This document shows positions 26,213 through 33,875 of a stretch of 64,000 nucleotides of DNA, one piece after another (the stretch's first letter is position 1; each line of letters begins with the position of its first letter). A program made the translations under genes and the position numbers. Source of the stretch: Convivina praedatoris (GTDB lineage: Bacteria > Bacillota > Bacilli > Lactobacillales > Lactobacillaceae); the NCBI RefSeq assembly GCF_933208495.1, contig NZ_CAKOET010000001.1, positions 1-64,000 on the forward strand, read 5' to 3'. The notes below the pieces were generated by a model. The model was not told the origin of the DNA and ran no database searches. It saw only the letters and a program-made list of their open reading frames with translations.

Positions 26213-26791
26213 TTATTGTAGATGTAATAGCTTAAATAGTTCTGTAAACAAGCCTGTATCAATCATTACGAATAGACCAATAGCAAAGTAGATCAAGCGG
26301 GTTAGTGGCTCACCCCATCTATTTAGCATCTTCTTAACTGGTGCATACTCTTTTATAAAGTTGATAGCGATTAATATAATAATTGTCAATACAACGAAGT
26401 ATAGTGCAATTAATGCGATAGATTGGGCTGGGATAGTAGCCAACACTGGGACATATACTGCTATATTATCGGCTCCGCAGCTTGTTAGATAGATTAGTAG
26501 CACGCTCATAACTTCTTTAGTGGTGCTTTTATGTTGCTCCTCGTTGTCTCCTTCTCCCTTGATGGCCATGATAATAGGGATAAGACCCAAGAAACCAATA
26601 CACCACTCAGGTATTAAGGACTGAATAGCTTGACCAGCTACCACACTTATCAAGAAGACTAGCAACATGCCAGACAGGTAGCCAATAAGCACATTTTTAA
26701 ACTTATATGTGTTCAATAGCATCAATAAAATAAGCATAAAATCAAGGTTTACACCTAGATACAACATTGTGATTAGTGGAAAATTCACCAT
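26213..26791 (-). CDS. CadD-like cadmium resistance transporter
   Basis: 192 residues with five to six membrane helices. The N-terminal VNLDFMLILLMLLNTYKFKN segment and the SCGADNIAVYVPVLA motif are characteristic of the CadD family, plasmid-borne cadmium/divalent-cation resistance proteins of Gram-positives. A usual ArsR-type CadC/CadX regulator is not next to it. Metal resistance cargo on a phage satellite is plausible; the substrate is inferred from family only. Confidence 0.75.
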   Translation of the reverse strand: MVNFPLITMLYLGVNLDFMLILLMLLNTYKFKNVLIGYLSGMLLVFLISVVAGQAIQSLIPEWCIGFLGLIPIIMAIKGEGDNEEQHKSTTKEVMSVLLIYLTSCGADNIAVYVPVLATIPAQSIALIALYFVVLTIIILIAINFIKEYAPVKKMLNRWGEPLTRLIYFAIGLFVMIDTGLFTELFKLLHLQ

Positions 26792-26927
26792 TTATTTACT
26801 CCAATACTTTAGCTTGTAACGTTGCCAAAATACTAAAGTACTTGATAGATAAGTGGGTGTATATAGCCACATTGGCAGATATTACAGGCATCTCCCATAG
26901 CTTTAAGTTTCCTTTCTGTGTGGTTAT

Positions 26928-27404
26928 TCAGCTTTCTTGTTGGTTGGTAGCGCTGGACTGGTTAGCACCATCTTGACCGCTTACCTTGTTGCCGTTGTTA
27001 TCATACCCGTGCGCCTTAGCCCATTCTCGTTGACCTTTTACCCAGTCATCATCCCCAGACTTTAGATAATTAGGTGTGCTACTGGATTGAGCTGGATCGA
27101 GTTGCTGATAGTTGGCTGTGTCCTGTTGTATTTGTGTTACAGGTTGCTGTTCTGTATCTTGGCTTTGTGGTTGCTGTACCACTTGTTGGCTAGTAGCTTG
27201 CGCTTGAATGCTGGATACTTGGCTAGAGCTTGAGGCCATACTAGATGAAATAGAAGAGTTAGAGTTACTTACTTTACTGCTCTTGTGGCTTGTCTCGTGC
27301 TTGCTAGTCGTGTGCTTATGGTTGCCAGTAGCAAAGATAGTAAAACCAACTACTAGGGCAGTAATAACGATTATTGAGACTATAATAGTGCGCTTGTGTT
27401 TCAT
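26928..27404 (-). CDS. membrane-anchored secreted Ser/Gln-rich protein
   Basis: 158 residues: KHKR start, one membrane or signal helix (about 5-27, IIVSIIVITALVVGFTIFATG), then a low-complexity region rich in S, Q, T and H with repeated SSS and QQ runs, ending DDWVKGQREWAKAHGYDNNG. No cysteine lipobox is seen. It should expose a flexible tail outside the membrane. Such small anchored proteins next to satellite repressors may act in superinfection exclusion, but there is no direct evidence. Confidence 0.6.
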   Translation of the reverse strand: MKHKRTIIVSIIVITALVVGFTIFATGNHKHTTSKHETSHKSSKVSNSNSSISSSMASSSSQVSSIQAQATSQQVVQQPQSQDTEQQPVTQIQQDTANYQQLDPAQSSSTPNYLKSGDDDWVKGQREWAKAHGYDNNGNKVSGQDGANQSSATNQQES

Positions 27405-27531
27405 GGTGTGGCCCTTTCTTATTAGGCTTTATTAGATTTTTAGGCCGTAAAATTTTCATGTTTTCCCAGGTTTAGAGTTAAACAGTGTCAAGTTATGACA
27501 AGTTGCTATTCATCACCTTGTATAGCCATTC

Positions 27532-27660
27532 TTAACCTAGAAAGGCAATGTAACCAATCATAGACAGCACGGCAATAACGCCTAGGGCGATAAACCATGG
27601 CTTTCTATAAAGGGCGTCTGTTGGCGGTTGGTAGTCGTTGTTATGTTGTTTGTTTTTCAT
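27532..27660 (-). CDS. 42-residue membrane protein downstream of the repressor
   Basis: ATG at 27658-27660 has GAGGAG eight bases upstream, within the last codons of the repressor gene, whose stop is four bases away. The peptide starts MKNKQHNNDYQPPTDALYRK, then one membrane helix (PWFIALGVIAVLSMIGYIAFLG). Position and coupling to the CI-like gene suggest a lysogeny-state protein, possibly superinfection exclusion; the function is unknown. Confidence 0.6.
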   Translation of the reverse strand: MKNKQHNNDYQPPTDALYRKPWFIALGVIAVLSMIGYIAFLG

Positions 27661-27664
27661 GTAC

Positions 27665-28426
27665 TTACTCCTCATCCCCATTGTTGTTTACATTCTTACT
27701 GCTACCGTCCTCATTGGGGGCGTTTTTTTGTTTACCTGTATTGGTTGAGGGGTCTAGCTCATCTAACAACTCACTAAGAATCTTGATTAACTCTGATTTA
27801 AAATCTGGATCTTCTTTAAATATGGACGGATCACTGATGGCCACATTTAGGAAGTGCATTACATAGTAAATAGTATAAATAGAGCTGGCGTTATCAGATA
27901 GTAATAAGTTGATTGCTTCAACAATGTAGGCATTTTGATTGGGGTTGAGTTGGTCATTGTCTAATAACTTACTAATTTGTGCTATTTGTATCTTTGCCTG
28001 CTTAGCTGTGTTTGAATTTGACTTAGCCATAGCCATAGCATCAGAAACAACCTGTAAGGGTTTAGTAATAGATTTAATTTGCTGAGAAACGTTAGGAAAA
28101 AAATTTGGGTAAATGTCCGAAAAGTTTGGGTAATGAGCTATTAGATTTTGTAGGGCTACTTTTAGTTCTTCAATGGTTTCGGGGTCTTTTGTGTCCTGAT
28201 TAATAACGTTATCTAGGTCAATTATGTCTCGGCCTTGTAGGTAGGAAATCGGCGAACCAAAGTAATCTGCCAACTTTTGCCATACTTCATATTTTCCGTT
28301 TTCAACGACACCGGTTTCGTACCTTGATAAGGTAGCGTGACTTACACCGATGGCTTTTGATAATTGGTCGAGAGTTAAGTTTTCATTTTCCCTCATTTTT
28401 CTAATTCTATTATTTTTCAAGAACAT
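27665..28426 (-). CDS. CI-like XRE repressor of the island
   Basis: 253 residues. The N-terminal HTH (MRENENLTLDQLSKAIGVSHATLSRYETGVVENGKYEV) is followed by a long helical C-terminus (LLDNDQLNPNQNAYIVEAINLL) without an S24 protease domain. Like satellite Stl-type repressors it would therefore not self-cleave and may be released by a helper protein. It is divergent from the Cro-like gene across three TACGAAAAACGTA-type operators. Confidence 0.85.
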   Translation of the reverse strand: MFLKNNRIRKMRENENLTLDQLSKAIGVSHATLSRYETGVVENGKYEVWQKLADYFGSPISYLQGRDIIDLDNVINQDTKDPETIEELKVALQNLIAHYPNFSDIYPNFFPNVSQQIKSITKPLQVVSDAMAMAKSNSNTAKQAKIQIAQISKLLDNDQLNPNQNAYIVEAINLLLSDNASSIYTIYYVMHFLNVAISDPSIFKEDPDFKSELIKILSELLDELDPSTNTGKQKNAPNEDGSSKNVNNNGDEE

Positions 28427-28464
28427 AACCTCTTTAGTTTATCTAATAGAATAATAACATTTTT

Positions 28465-28541
28465 TACGAAAAACGAAAAAGTATATTGACTTTACGAAAA
28501 ACGTACAGTAACATTATTTTTGTTATTGTACGAAAAACGTA
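28465..28541 (+). promoter_or_regulatory. three-operator genetic switch and rightward promoter
   Basis: TACGAAAAACGAA (28465-28477), TACGAAAAACGTA (28493-28505) and TACGAAAAACGTA (28529-28541) are near-identical sites with TACG/CGTA dyad symmetry. The rightward promoter TTGACT (28486-28491), 17 bp, TAACAT (28509-28514) contains the second site in its spacer; the third covers the start region. The first lies toward the repressor promoter. This is a lambda-like triple operator. Confidence 0.8.
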
Positions 28542-28553
28542 AAAGGAGTAAAC

Positions 28554-28751
28554 ATGAAAGCACTGACAAAGAACTTTGTTGACGCCCTAATAATTAAACA
28601 AGCACGAGAGCGACTTAATTTTGGGCAGTTAGCAGAACAGACAGGCGTGAATAGCGTGACAATTTCACGCATTATCAATCGCAAAGTAGATACAGCTCAG
28701 GAACGGACATTTGACAAGCTGAATGATTGGCTACTAGCAGAGAAGGTATAG
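28554..28751 (+). CDS. Cro-like small DNA-binding protein
   Basis: 65 residues, single helix-turn-helix (RLNFGQLAEQTGVNSVTISRIINRKV). First gene of the rightward operon, opposite the CI-like gene, with AAAGGAG six bases before the ATG. By position it is the Cro-type or Str-type regulator. The same three operators would be its targets. Confidence 0.8.
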   Translation: MKALTKNFVDALIIKQARERLNFGQLAEQTGVNSVTISRIINRKVDTAQERTFDKLNDWLLAEKV

Positions 28752-28761
28752 GGGAAAAAAC

Positions 28762-29400
28762 ATGGAACTAGTTTATTATCACGGGCTAACAAAAGAGCCC
28801 TTTACGACAGCAAAGGTTATCTCTGATTTTAGTGGGGTAGATATCGAAAGTATCAACCGACTAACAAGAACACACAAGGAGCGGTTAAAGAAGTTTGGTA
28901 AATTGCATTACTCATTAGAAAAAGTAAAAGATAAAACGGATTTGAAATCCGTTTTAAGTAAGCAACGATCTTCCAAAATTTGGCATTATAACGAGCGACA
29001 AGCAACGGTGCTAATCACTTACTTACGAAATACTGATAAGGTGTTGGACTTTAAAGACGCTTTGGTAAATGCCTTTTATGAAATGAAGCAAGAACTTGAT
29101 AAACGCAGGGTAGAACGGCAAGTAAACCGCCTGCTAAACATTGGGCTGGCTGAGACGATTAAGGAATATCTACCTGACGATAAGCACGCCTACAGTAATT
29201 ATCACCGCTTAGCATTCTCTTGTACTACTGGCATGACCCAAGCCCAATATAAAAATGCCTATGGGGTGGATGACCCACAAAGTGCCTTGGATAGTGTTCA
29301 GAGTCAACGCCTAGAACGAGTTAAGCAGCACATCGCTTTATATATCCAAGATGGCAAAGAGTACCAGGATATTAAGCGTCAGTTACTAGCAGACTTTTAG
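28762..29400 (+). CDS. Rha family phage regulatory protein
   Basis: 212 residues. The N-terminal domain (TTAKVISDFSGVDIESINRLTRTHKERLKKFGKLHY, then SSKIWHYNERQATVLITYLRNT and DFKDALVNAFYEMKQEL) is the Rha domain of temperate phages, a winged-helix-like regulator. The C-terminus resembles the associated conserved region of such proteins. It contains a 23-bp perfect DNA palindrome at 28933-28955 with the ATTTGAAAT core seen again downstream. Confidence 0.82.
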   Translation: MELVYYHGLTKEPFTTAKVISDFSGVDIESINRLTRTHKERLKKFGKLHYSLEKVKDKTDLKSVLSKQRSSKIWHYNERQATVLITYLRNTDKVLDFKDALVNAFYEMKQELDKRRVERQVNRLLNIGLAETIKEYLPDDKHAYSNYHRLAFSCTTGMTQAQYKNAYGVDDPQSALDSVQSQRLERVKQHIALYIQDGKEYQDIKRQLLADF

Positions 29401-29586
29401 ATAATTTAACGATTTCAAATCGCAAAACCTAATAGATTGCTGATATATGGGGTTTTGGCATTTGAAATGCCGAAACCTAATCGGAATATTGCGACTGTGT
29501 GTCGCAGTATTAGCGAATACTTACTCAGGAAAAAGTAAGTATTAAAGCCATTTGAAATGGTAAAAATAGACTAAAAAGGGGATGAA
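29401..29586 (+). other. string of hairpins between rha and the next gene
   Basis: Perfect palindromes follow one another: CGATTTCAAATCG (29410), GGCATTTGAAATGCC (29457), TGCGAC/GTCGCA (29490-29506), AATACTTACT/AGTAAGTATT (29516-29543) and CCATTTGAAATGG (29548). Three share the ATTTGAAAT core (one read on the other strand) but have different, still complementary flanks. As RNA this is a chain of stem-loops in the operon transcript; as DNA they could be binding sites. Confidence 0.65.
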
Positions 29587-29907
29587 ATGACACCACGACA
29601 GTTATTAAAGGCCTACTTTACTGGACGAGCACGTATGCTGCTAGCTCATACAGTGACGAGTAACCGCTATGGCCGTGAAAATGCTGAATTTTGGCAGGAT
29701 GTGATTAATCAGTTTGATCAGTATTTAGACCAACAACCAGCTAAGTTAGTGGACATGCAAAAAGAACACTACCTGCATGGCGTGCCCTTTGGAACGTTTT
29801 ATAACATTGTGGCACCTACACAGACAATTAATGACATGAATAAGCAACTCATAGCGATAGCAAAAGCTATTAAACAACCAGAGCGATTAAAAGGAATGGA
29901 GGTATAA
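29587..29907 (+). CDS. hypothetical early protein with KAYFTG motif
   Basis: 106 residues. The start RQLLKAYFTGRARMLLAHTV resembles the N-terminus of the ArpU-like protein at 16905 (RILKAYFTGKMALAI), but the HTH region is absent. The rest is helical and polar. It ends two bases before the excisionase-like gene. It may compete with or partner the ArpU-like regulator; that is inference from the shared motif only. Confidence 0.55.
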   Translation: MTPRQLLKAYFTGRARMLLAHTVTSNRYGRENAEFWQDVINQFDQYLDQQPAKLVDMQKEHYLHGVPFGTFYNIVAPTQTINDMNKQLIAIAKAIKQPERLKGMEV

Positions 29908-29909
29908 GC

Positions 29910-30137
29910 ATGAGCGTAGCAATGGCACGCACAGCAGAACAATTTGAGGCGTTATTAGCAGCCCAACGCTGGCCTAGGTGGTTGAACTTGAAACAGGCGG
30001 CTGAATATTCAGGGTGTGCAGTCGATACCTTTAAACGGCACCTTATTAAAACGGGTCGAGTACAGGCCAAGGTTACTGACTTTGGTAAGCGATACGACCG
30101 TGATGAAATTGACCAGGCAATAAAGAACTATTACTAG
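29910..30137 (+). CDS. excisionase-like HTH protein
   Basis: 75 residues with a MerR/HTH_17-type fold: PRWLNLKQAAEYSGCAVDTFKRHLIKTGRVQ, then FGKRYDRDEIDQAIKNYY, the usual excisionase/AlpA pattern. It is in the early operon, well separated from the integrase at the right end. It is the best candidate for Xis, perhaps acting on the phased repeats beside attL. Confidence 0.72.
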   Translation: MSVAMARTAEQFEALLAAQRWPRWLNLKQAAEYSGCAVDTFKRHLIKTGRVQAKVTDFGKRYDRDEIDQAIKNYY

Positions 30138-30147
30138 GAGGTAGTAC

Positions 30148-30258
30148 ATGGATCACTTATTTAGTATTTGTAGCAGTGTCGTTGTGTTCTTGGTGGCAAT
30201 CGTGGCCGCCTATGACATTGGCTATAACACAGGGAAAGACGATACACGTAGGAAATAG
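30148..30258 (+). CDS. 36-residue membrane peptide
   Basis: ATG at 30148 with AGGAGGT seven bases upstream. One helix (LFSICSSVVVFLVAIVAAYDIGYNTG) then a charged tail DDTRRK. A further short frame with a ribosome site (30271-30330, MKKGIKKEHSSKS) follows. Small coupled peptides of this kind are usual in early phage operons; functions unknown. Confidence 0.55.
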   Translation: MDHLFSICSSVVVFLVAIVAAYDIGYNTGKDDTRRK

Positions 30259-30377
30259 GAAAGGGAGAGCATGAAAAAGGGCATAAAAAAAGAACATTCC
30301 TCTAAAAGTTTGGCGACTTGGACGGAATGAACTCGATAACAAAGCCTTTTTAATAGCTCTTATACAGGTAATTATAG

Positions 30378-30647
30378 ATGAAATCAGCAACGAATAACAA
30401 GGGAAAAATATCCAATTCTTTATTTTTAGATGTAATTGACGCCACTGGCTTAAAAATGGATCACATTGGCATTCTTTTAGACCATCTTCAGGACGTTATC
30501 GAAGACGTGCAGAGTATGCCAACCAACGAAGCCGTATCACAACGTTTAAACCAGCTTTTAGACACTAAATTATTTATTGATAGTGAGGTGGGGGAATTGC
30601 TAGACAAACTAGAGCAAGCCACAGTGAAATCACAGGAGGGCAACTAA
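30378..30647 (+). CDS. hypothetical early protein
   Basis: 89 residues, acidic and helical (LKMDHIGILLDHLQDVIEDVQ, LLDTKLFIDSEVGELLDKLEQ), without a recognisable motif. Its stop overlaps the next ATG (TAATG), so the two are translated together. Part of the rightward early operon between xis-like and replication genes. Confidence 0.5.
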   Translation: MKSATNNKGKISNSLFLDVIDATGLKMDHIGILLDHLQDVIEDVQSMPTNEAVSQRLNQLLDTKLFIDSEVGELLDKLEQATVKSQEGN

Positions 30648-30853
30648 TGGACGACTACACACGGGAAAAGCTAAAAGAAGAACTGGCTCTGATTGATAGT
30701 GCTAAGGAATATATAGCCCTGCTACAAAATATTTTGCTAAATGAGTCGGTTAGCTTGCCTACGATCATCCCCGAAAAAGGCCAGCTAGAGAACTTTAAAC
30801 GGGCTAATTTAATTGTTACAGCTACTAAATTAAGTGGCGCCGTTAGTTGCTGA
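30647..30853 (+). CDS. hypothetical early protein
   Basis: 68 residues: a charged helical first part (YTREKLKEELALIDSAKEYIALLQ) and a short C-terminus. No known family recognised. Translationally coupled to the preceding gene. The two together may be a small complex. Confidence 0.45.
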   Translation: MDDYTREKLKEELALIDSAKEYIALLQNILLNESVSLPTIIPEKGQLENFKRANLIVTATKLSGAVSC

Positions 30854-30899
30854 CTGATCACATTGAAACGGCTAGAAACGCCCTAGAGGAGGTAATAGG

Positions 30900-31238
30900 A
30901 TGACCGAAGTAAGGATGACCGAAGTAAGGCACCAAGAACAACTTACCGGAATTGAAAAGCGAGTATATGAGTCCTTGCCTATAGGTGCTGCTAACGCTAT
31001 CAAGGTTAAAGATCTAGCCTTACAGTTACATGTACCGTGGCGCAGGCTCTACACAATTTTGCACGCTCTGGCTAGTCGTGGTTATCTTGTCGGCAGTTCA
31101 CGTACAAAGCGGGGTGGCGTGTTTAAGATACAGACTAGTTCTGAGTATTGGTATAACGTCCGTATGCTTGAGAAGAACGCTAATAGCTATCGAGAGCGAG
31201 CCAACGGTTTACGGCAACACGAAAGGCGGTTTGAGTAA
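30900..31238 (+). CDS. winged-helix protein before the primase
   Basis: 112 residues. MTEVR is duplicated at the start because a 15-bp unit ATGACCGAAGTAAGG is repeated, offering two ATGs (30900 and 30915). A winged helix follows (AIKVKDLALQLHVPWRRLYTILHALASRGYLVGS), then a basic tail. AGGAGGTAATAGG precedes the first ATG. The stop overlaps the primase start. A replication accessory or origin-binding role is plausible but not shown. Confidence 0.6.
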   Translation: MTEVRMTEVRHQEQLTGIEKRVYESLPIGAANAIKVKDLALQLHVPWRRLYTILHALASRGYLVGSSRTKRGGVFKIQTSSEYWYNVRMLEKNANSYRERANGLRQHERRFE

Positions 31239-32071
31239 TGGCAGCCAATCAATTAGCAGTTATTCAAAGTTATCTGGATTTAGGTGCTTATGTATTCATG
31301 GCCTTACCAAACAGCAAACACAACGCTACCGAGGGCGGTTATAAGAACAGCTTTAATAGACTTGCTGATTTACGAGCATGGGTAGCCGATCATCCCCAAT
31401 ATAAGGGCGGTAATATTGGCATTGATTTAGATAAAAGCCCCTTGATTGTGATTGATATGGATAAGCATACGGGCAACGGGGTTCAGTCGCTTGGCCAGTA
31501 TTTCAAGAGCAATGGTGTAGACCCGGAAAGCCTGCAAGAAACCTATATCGAACGTACGGCAGGCGATGGGTTACATGCCTTTTATCGGCTTAATAACGGT
31601 CAGAAACTAAACCACCATATCAAAGCCCTTGAGAGTGTTGATATGTTGACGACTGGGGGTGTGATTGTGGCACCGTCCCAAGTTGATGGAAAAGTATACC
31701 GAGCCCTTACACCGCTGAACACGATTAAGCCTGTACCTGATTGGGTTGGAAAGCTGGGAACAACTAAGACCAGCCACAAGCACAGGGAAGCCCGTTACAG
31801 CACTGTAGAGCGTTGGGAGATGGTGCGAGATGGCTTTACTACTGGCCAACGAAATGACCAGGCCACTAGCCTATTTGGTTATCTCTTAAATATTAAGGGA
31901 ATGTTACTAGAAACAGCGACTGAGATTGTCAGTGAGATCAATGCCCGCAGTAATGAGCCACTACCAACTAGCGAGCTTGAGACCATCTTTGTGAGTGTTG
32001 CTAAGAAAGAGATCGCTCGAAGAAAGCGAATCAATCAGCAAAGAAAACAATACAAAGGAATGGAGGCTTAA
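31238..32071 (+). CDS. bifunctional primase-polymerase (prim-pol)
   Basis: 277 residues. The archaeo-eukaryotic-type primase domain (about 10-170) shows GYKNSFNRL, GGNIGIDLDKSPLIVIDMDKH with the DxD catalytic acidic residues, ERTAGDGLHAFYRL and GGVIVAPSQ. The C-terminus is PriCT-like (GQRNDQATSLFGYLLNIKGM). It synthesises primers and pairs with the helicase starting three bases later. This pair is standard in lactococcal and staphylococcal satellites. Confidence 0.85.
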   Translation: MAANQLAVIQSYLDLGAYVFMALPNSKHNATEGGYKNSFNRLADLRAWVADHPQYKGGNIGIDLDKSPLIVIDMDKHTGNGVQSLGQYFKSNGVDPESLQETYIERTAGDGLHAFYRLNNGQKLNHHIKALESVDMLTTGGVIVAPSQVDGKVYRALTPLNTIKPVPDWVGKLGTTKTSHKHREARYSTVERWEMVRDGFTTGQRNDQATSLFGYLLNIKGMLLETATEIVSEINARSNEPLPTSELETIFVSVAKKEIARRKRINQQRKQYKGMEA

Positions 32072-32074
32072 TCT

Positions 32075-33448
32075 ATGCCAGATATTGAAGAATTAAGCCG
32101 AGAGCTCCAGGAAGTAGAGCAGTATAACTCTGATATTCCTAGTTGGGTCTATATGAACCGTGAGGGTAAAGTTGAAAAAATCGACTTACTAGAGGTTGCT
32201 GATTTAATCAAAGAACAAACGCATTTTTTTAACACGTCTAATAACTTATCAGGTTATTACTACAATGGACAATACTGGGTAGCATTAGAAACCAAGGCGA
32301 AGCGGGACAACATGCTAAGAAATGAAATCGCTAAGCTACTGGCTACTTATCGCAACCCTAATCGGGTTACCAATGCCTTACAAAATCTATTAGATACAGC
32401 GACTAGAGATGATTTAATTGGGATATTTGAGCAACGTCCTGCCCTAGTATCGTTTAAAAATACGGCACTAGATGGCGACACAATGGAGATGTTGCCCAAT
32501 AGTCCCAGTCTCTATATTCTGGGTGGTTTTAACTTTGACATTAGAGCCAATCAAGCAACTCCACTCACAACTAAGCTTTTTAATCGAGTGTTAGGCGAGA
32601 ACAGTCAATTCATGCTTGAATTTGTCGGAAGTATGTTTCGTAGAGAATACCAGCCCTTTCAATACCTGGTTATTATTCAGGGGTTAGCCGGTACGGGAAA
32701 ATCCTTTTTAACTGAAATCATCCGGGCAACAGTAGGACAAGAAAACACGGCCAGTCTATCACTCTTACAACTTGCTACCGAGAAATTTCTCACGGGGATG
32801 TTATACGGGAAATTTGCTAACATTAAGAACGATATTGAGAGTAAGTTTATAACAGCCACGGCCACTATTAAAAACGCTACTGGTGATGATACGATGACGG
32901 CACAATTTAAGGGCGAGAATGGCTTTCAGTTTATGAACCATGCCAAGCTACTCTTTACCAGCAATGACACCCCACATATCACGCCAGATATTGGTATTGA
33001 GCGGCGTGTCATTGTCATACCCGCTGTAGGAGATAAATACACGGGTGCTAAGCAAGACAAAGCGGACTATTTGAAAGAGCGCGGGGCGTTTGTCTACCAA
33101 GCTATTAAGGCACAACACGAGGCCATTCAGCGTAATAGTATGAGTATCACGCCCAGTATTGAAGCCACAACTAAGGAATGGTACAGCCAAGGCGATGATA
33201 TTAAGCAGTGGGCAGAAGAACACCTACAAGTGTGTGAGGGTAGGCGACCAACAGCTAAAAGTATTTACTTTAAATTTGTGCAAGATTTTAAAGACGGAGG
33301 CCATAAAGAGCAGGTAACTGATCGAGCATTTTTAAAACGGCTGCAAGAAATTGGGTATACCATTAAGCCTGCTGCGTCTGTAAGCCAATTAGATGAAGAG
33401 CCAAATAAAGTAAGGCGTAGGATTATAAATTTTAGGTATATGGACTAA
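32075..33448 (+). CDS. D5-family/P4-type superfamily 3 replicative helicase
   Basis: 457 residues. An N-terminal D5-type region precedes the SF3 helicase: Walker A GLAGTGKSF (about 206-214), Walker B and B' around FANIKNDIES, motif C LLFTSNDTPHITPD and arginine finger IERRVIVIPA. The C-terminal poxvirus D5-like domain (AEEHLQVCEGRRPTAKSIYFKF) probably binds DNA. It would unwind the island origin; a repeat-rich candidate origin lies immediately downstream. Confidence 0.87.
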   Translation: MPDIEELSRELQEVEQYNSDIPSWVYMNREGKVEKIDLLEVADLIKEQTHFFNTSNNLSGYYYNGQYWVALETKAKRDNMLRNEIAKLLATYRNPNRVTNALQNLLDTATRDDLIGIFEQRPALVSFKNTALDGDTMEMLPNSPSLYILGGFNFDIRANQATPLTTKLFNRVLGENSQFMLEFVGSMFRREYQPFQYLVIIQGLAGTGKSFLTEIIRATVGQENTASLSLLQLATEKFLTGMLYGKFANIKNDIESKFITATATIKNATGDDTMTAQFKGENGFQFMNHAKLLFTSNDTPHITPDIGIERRVIVIPAVGDKYTGAKQDKADYLKERGAFVYQAIKAQHEAIQRNSMSITPSIEATTKEWYSQGDDIKQWAEEHLQVCEGRRPTAKSIYFKFVQDFKDGGHKEQVTDRAFLKRLQEIGYTIKPAASVSQLDEEPNKVRRRIINFRYMD

Positions 33449-33492
33449 ATTAGTTAGGTTTTTAGGGTTTTATCTAGCGTTTTTCGAAAAAG

Positions 33493-33680
33493 TTTAGACT
33501 TATTTTAGAGTGCAAACCGTTGGGGCTCTAAGCCCTTTAGATGTTTTAGACATTATTTTATATCTTAAGAAAAAATAATAGGTATATATAAAAGAATATA
33601 TTTATAAGGAATTGAGAATATGTCTAAAATCGACAAACGACTTACAGCCCCAAGGCATACAGGTCTAAAAAATGTCTAAA
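33493..33680 (+). other. candidate replication origin with iterons
   Basis: Copies of TGTCTAAA or its complement occur at 33493 (7 of 8), 33545, 33621, 33662 (7 of 8) and 33673. The left two face the right three across an almost pure AT stretch (33553-33620). A further inverted pair, TTGGGGCT (33520) and AGCCCCAA (33646), is nested around it. Iterons flanking an AT-rich unwinding element next to an SF3 helicase gene fit a satellite origin. No gene fits between 33449 and 33875. Confidence 0.6.
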
Positions 33681-33875
33681 TAAAGTGTAAAAACACCCCT
33701 AAAAACCAAAAATAACACCGTTACACTGTACAGATTGGCAGATATAGGGCAGAATAAAAGTGTTTTAGTTACTGTTAGTTGCTAATAGTGATTAAAGCAC
33801 CTTTTTTCATCCCCAATTACTGCATTCTGTACATAGCTGATAGGACTTAGAAAGCTATAAAAGGTAACTAGACCA

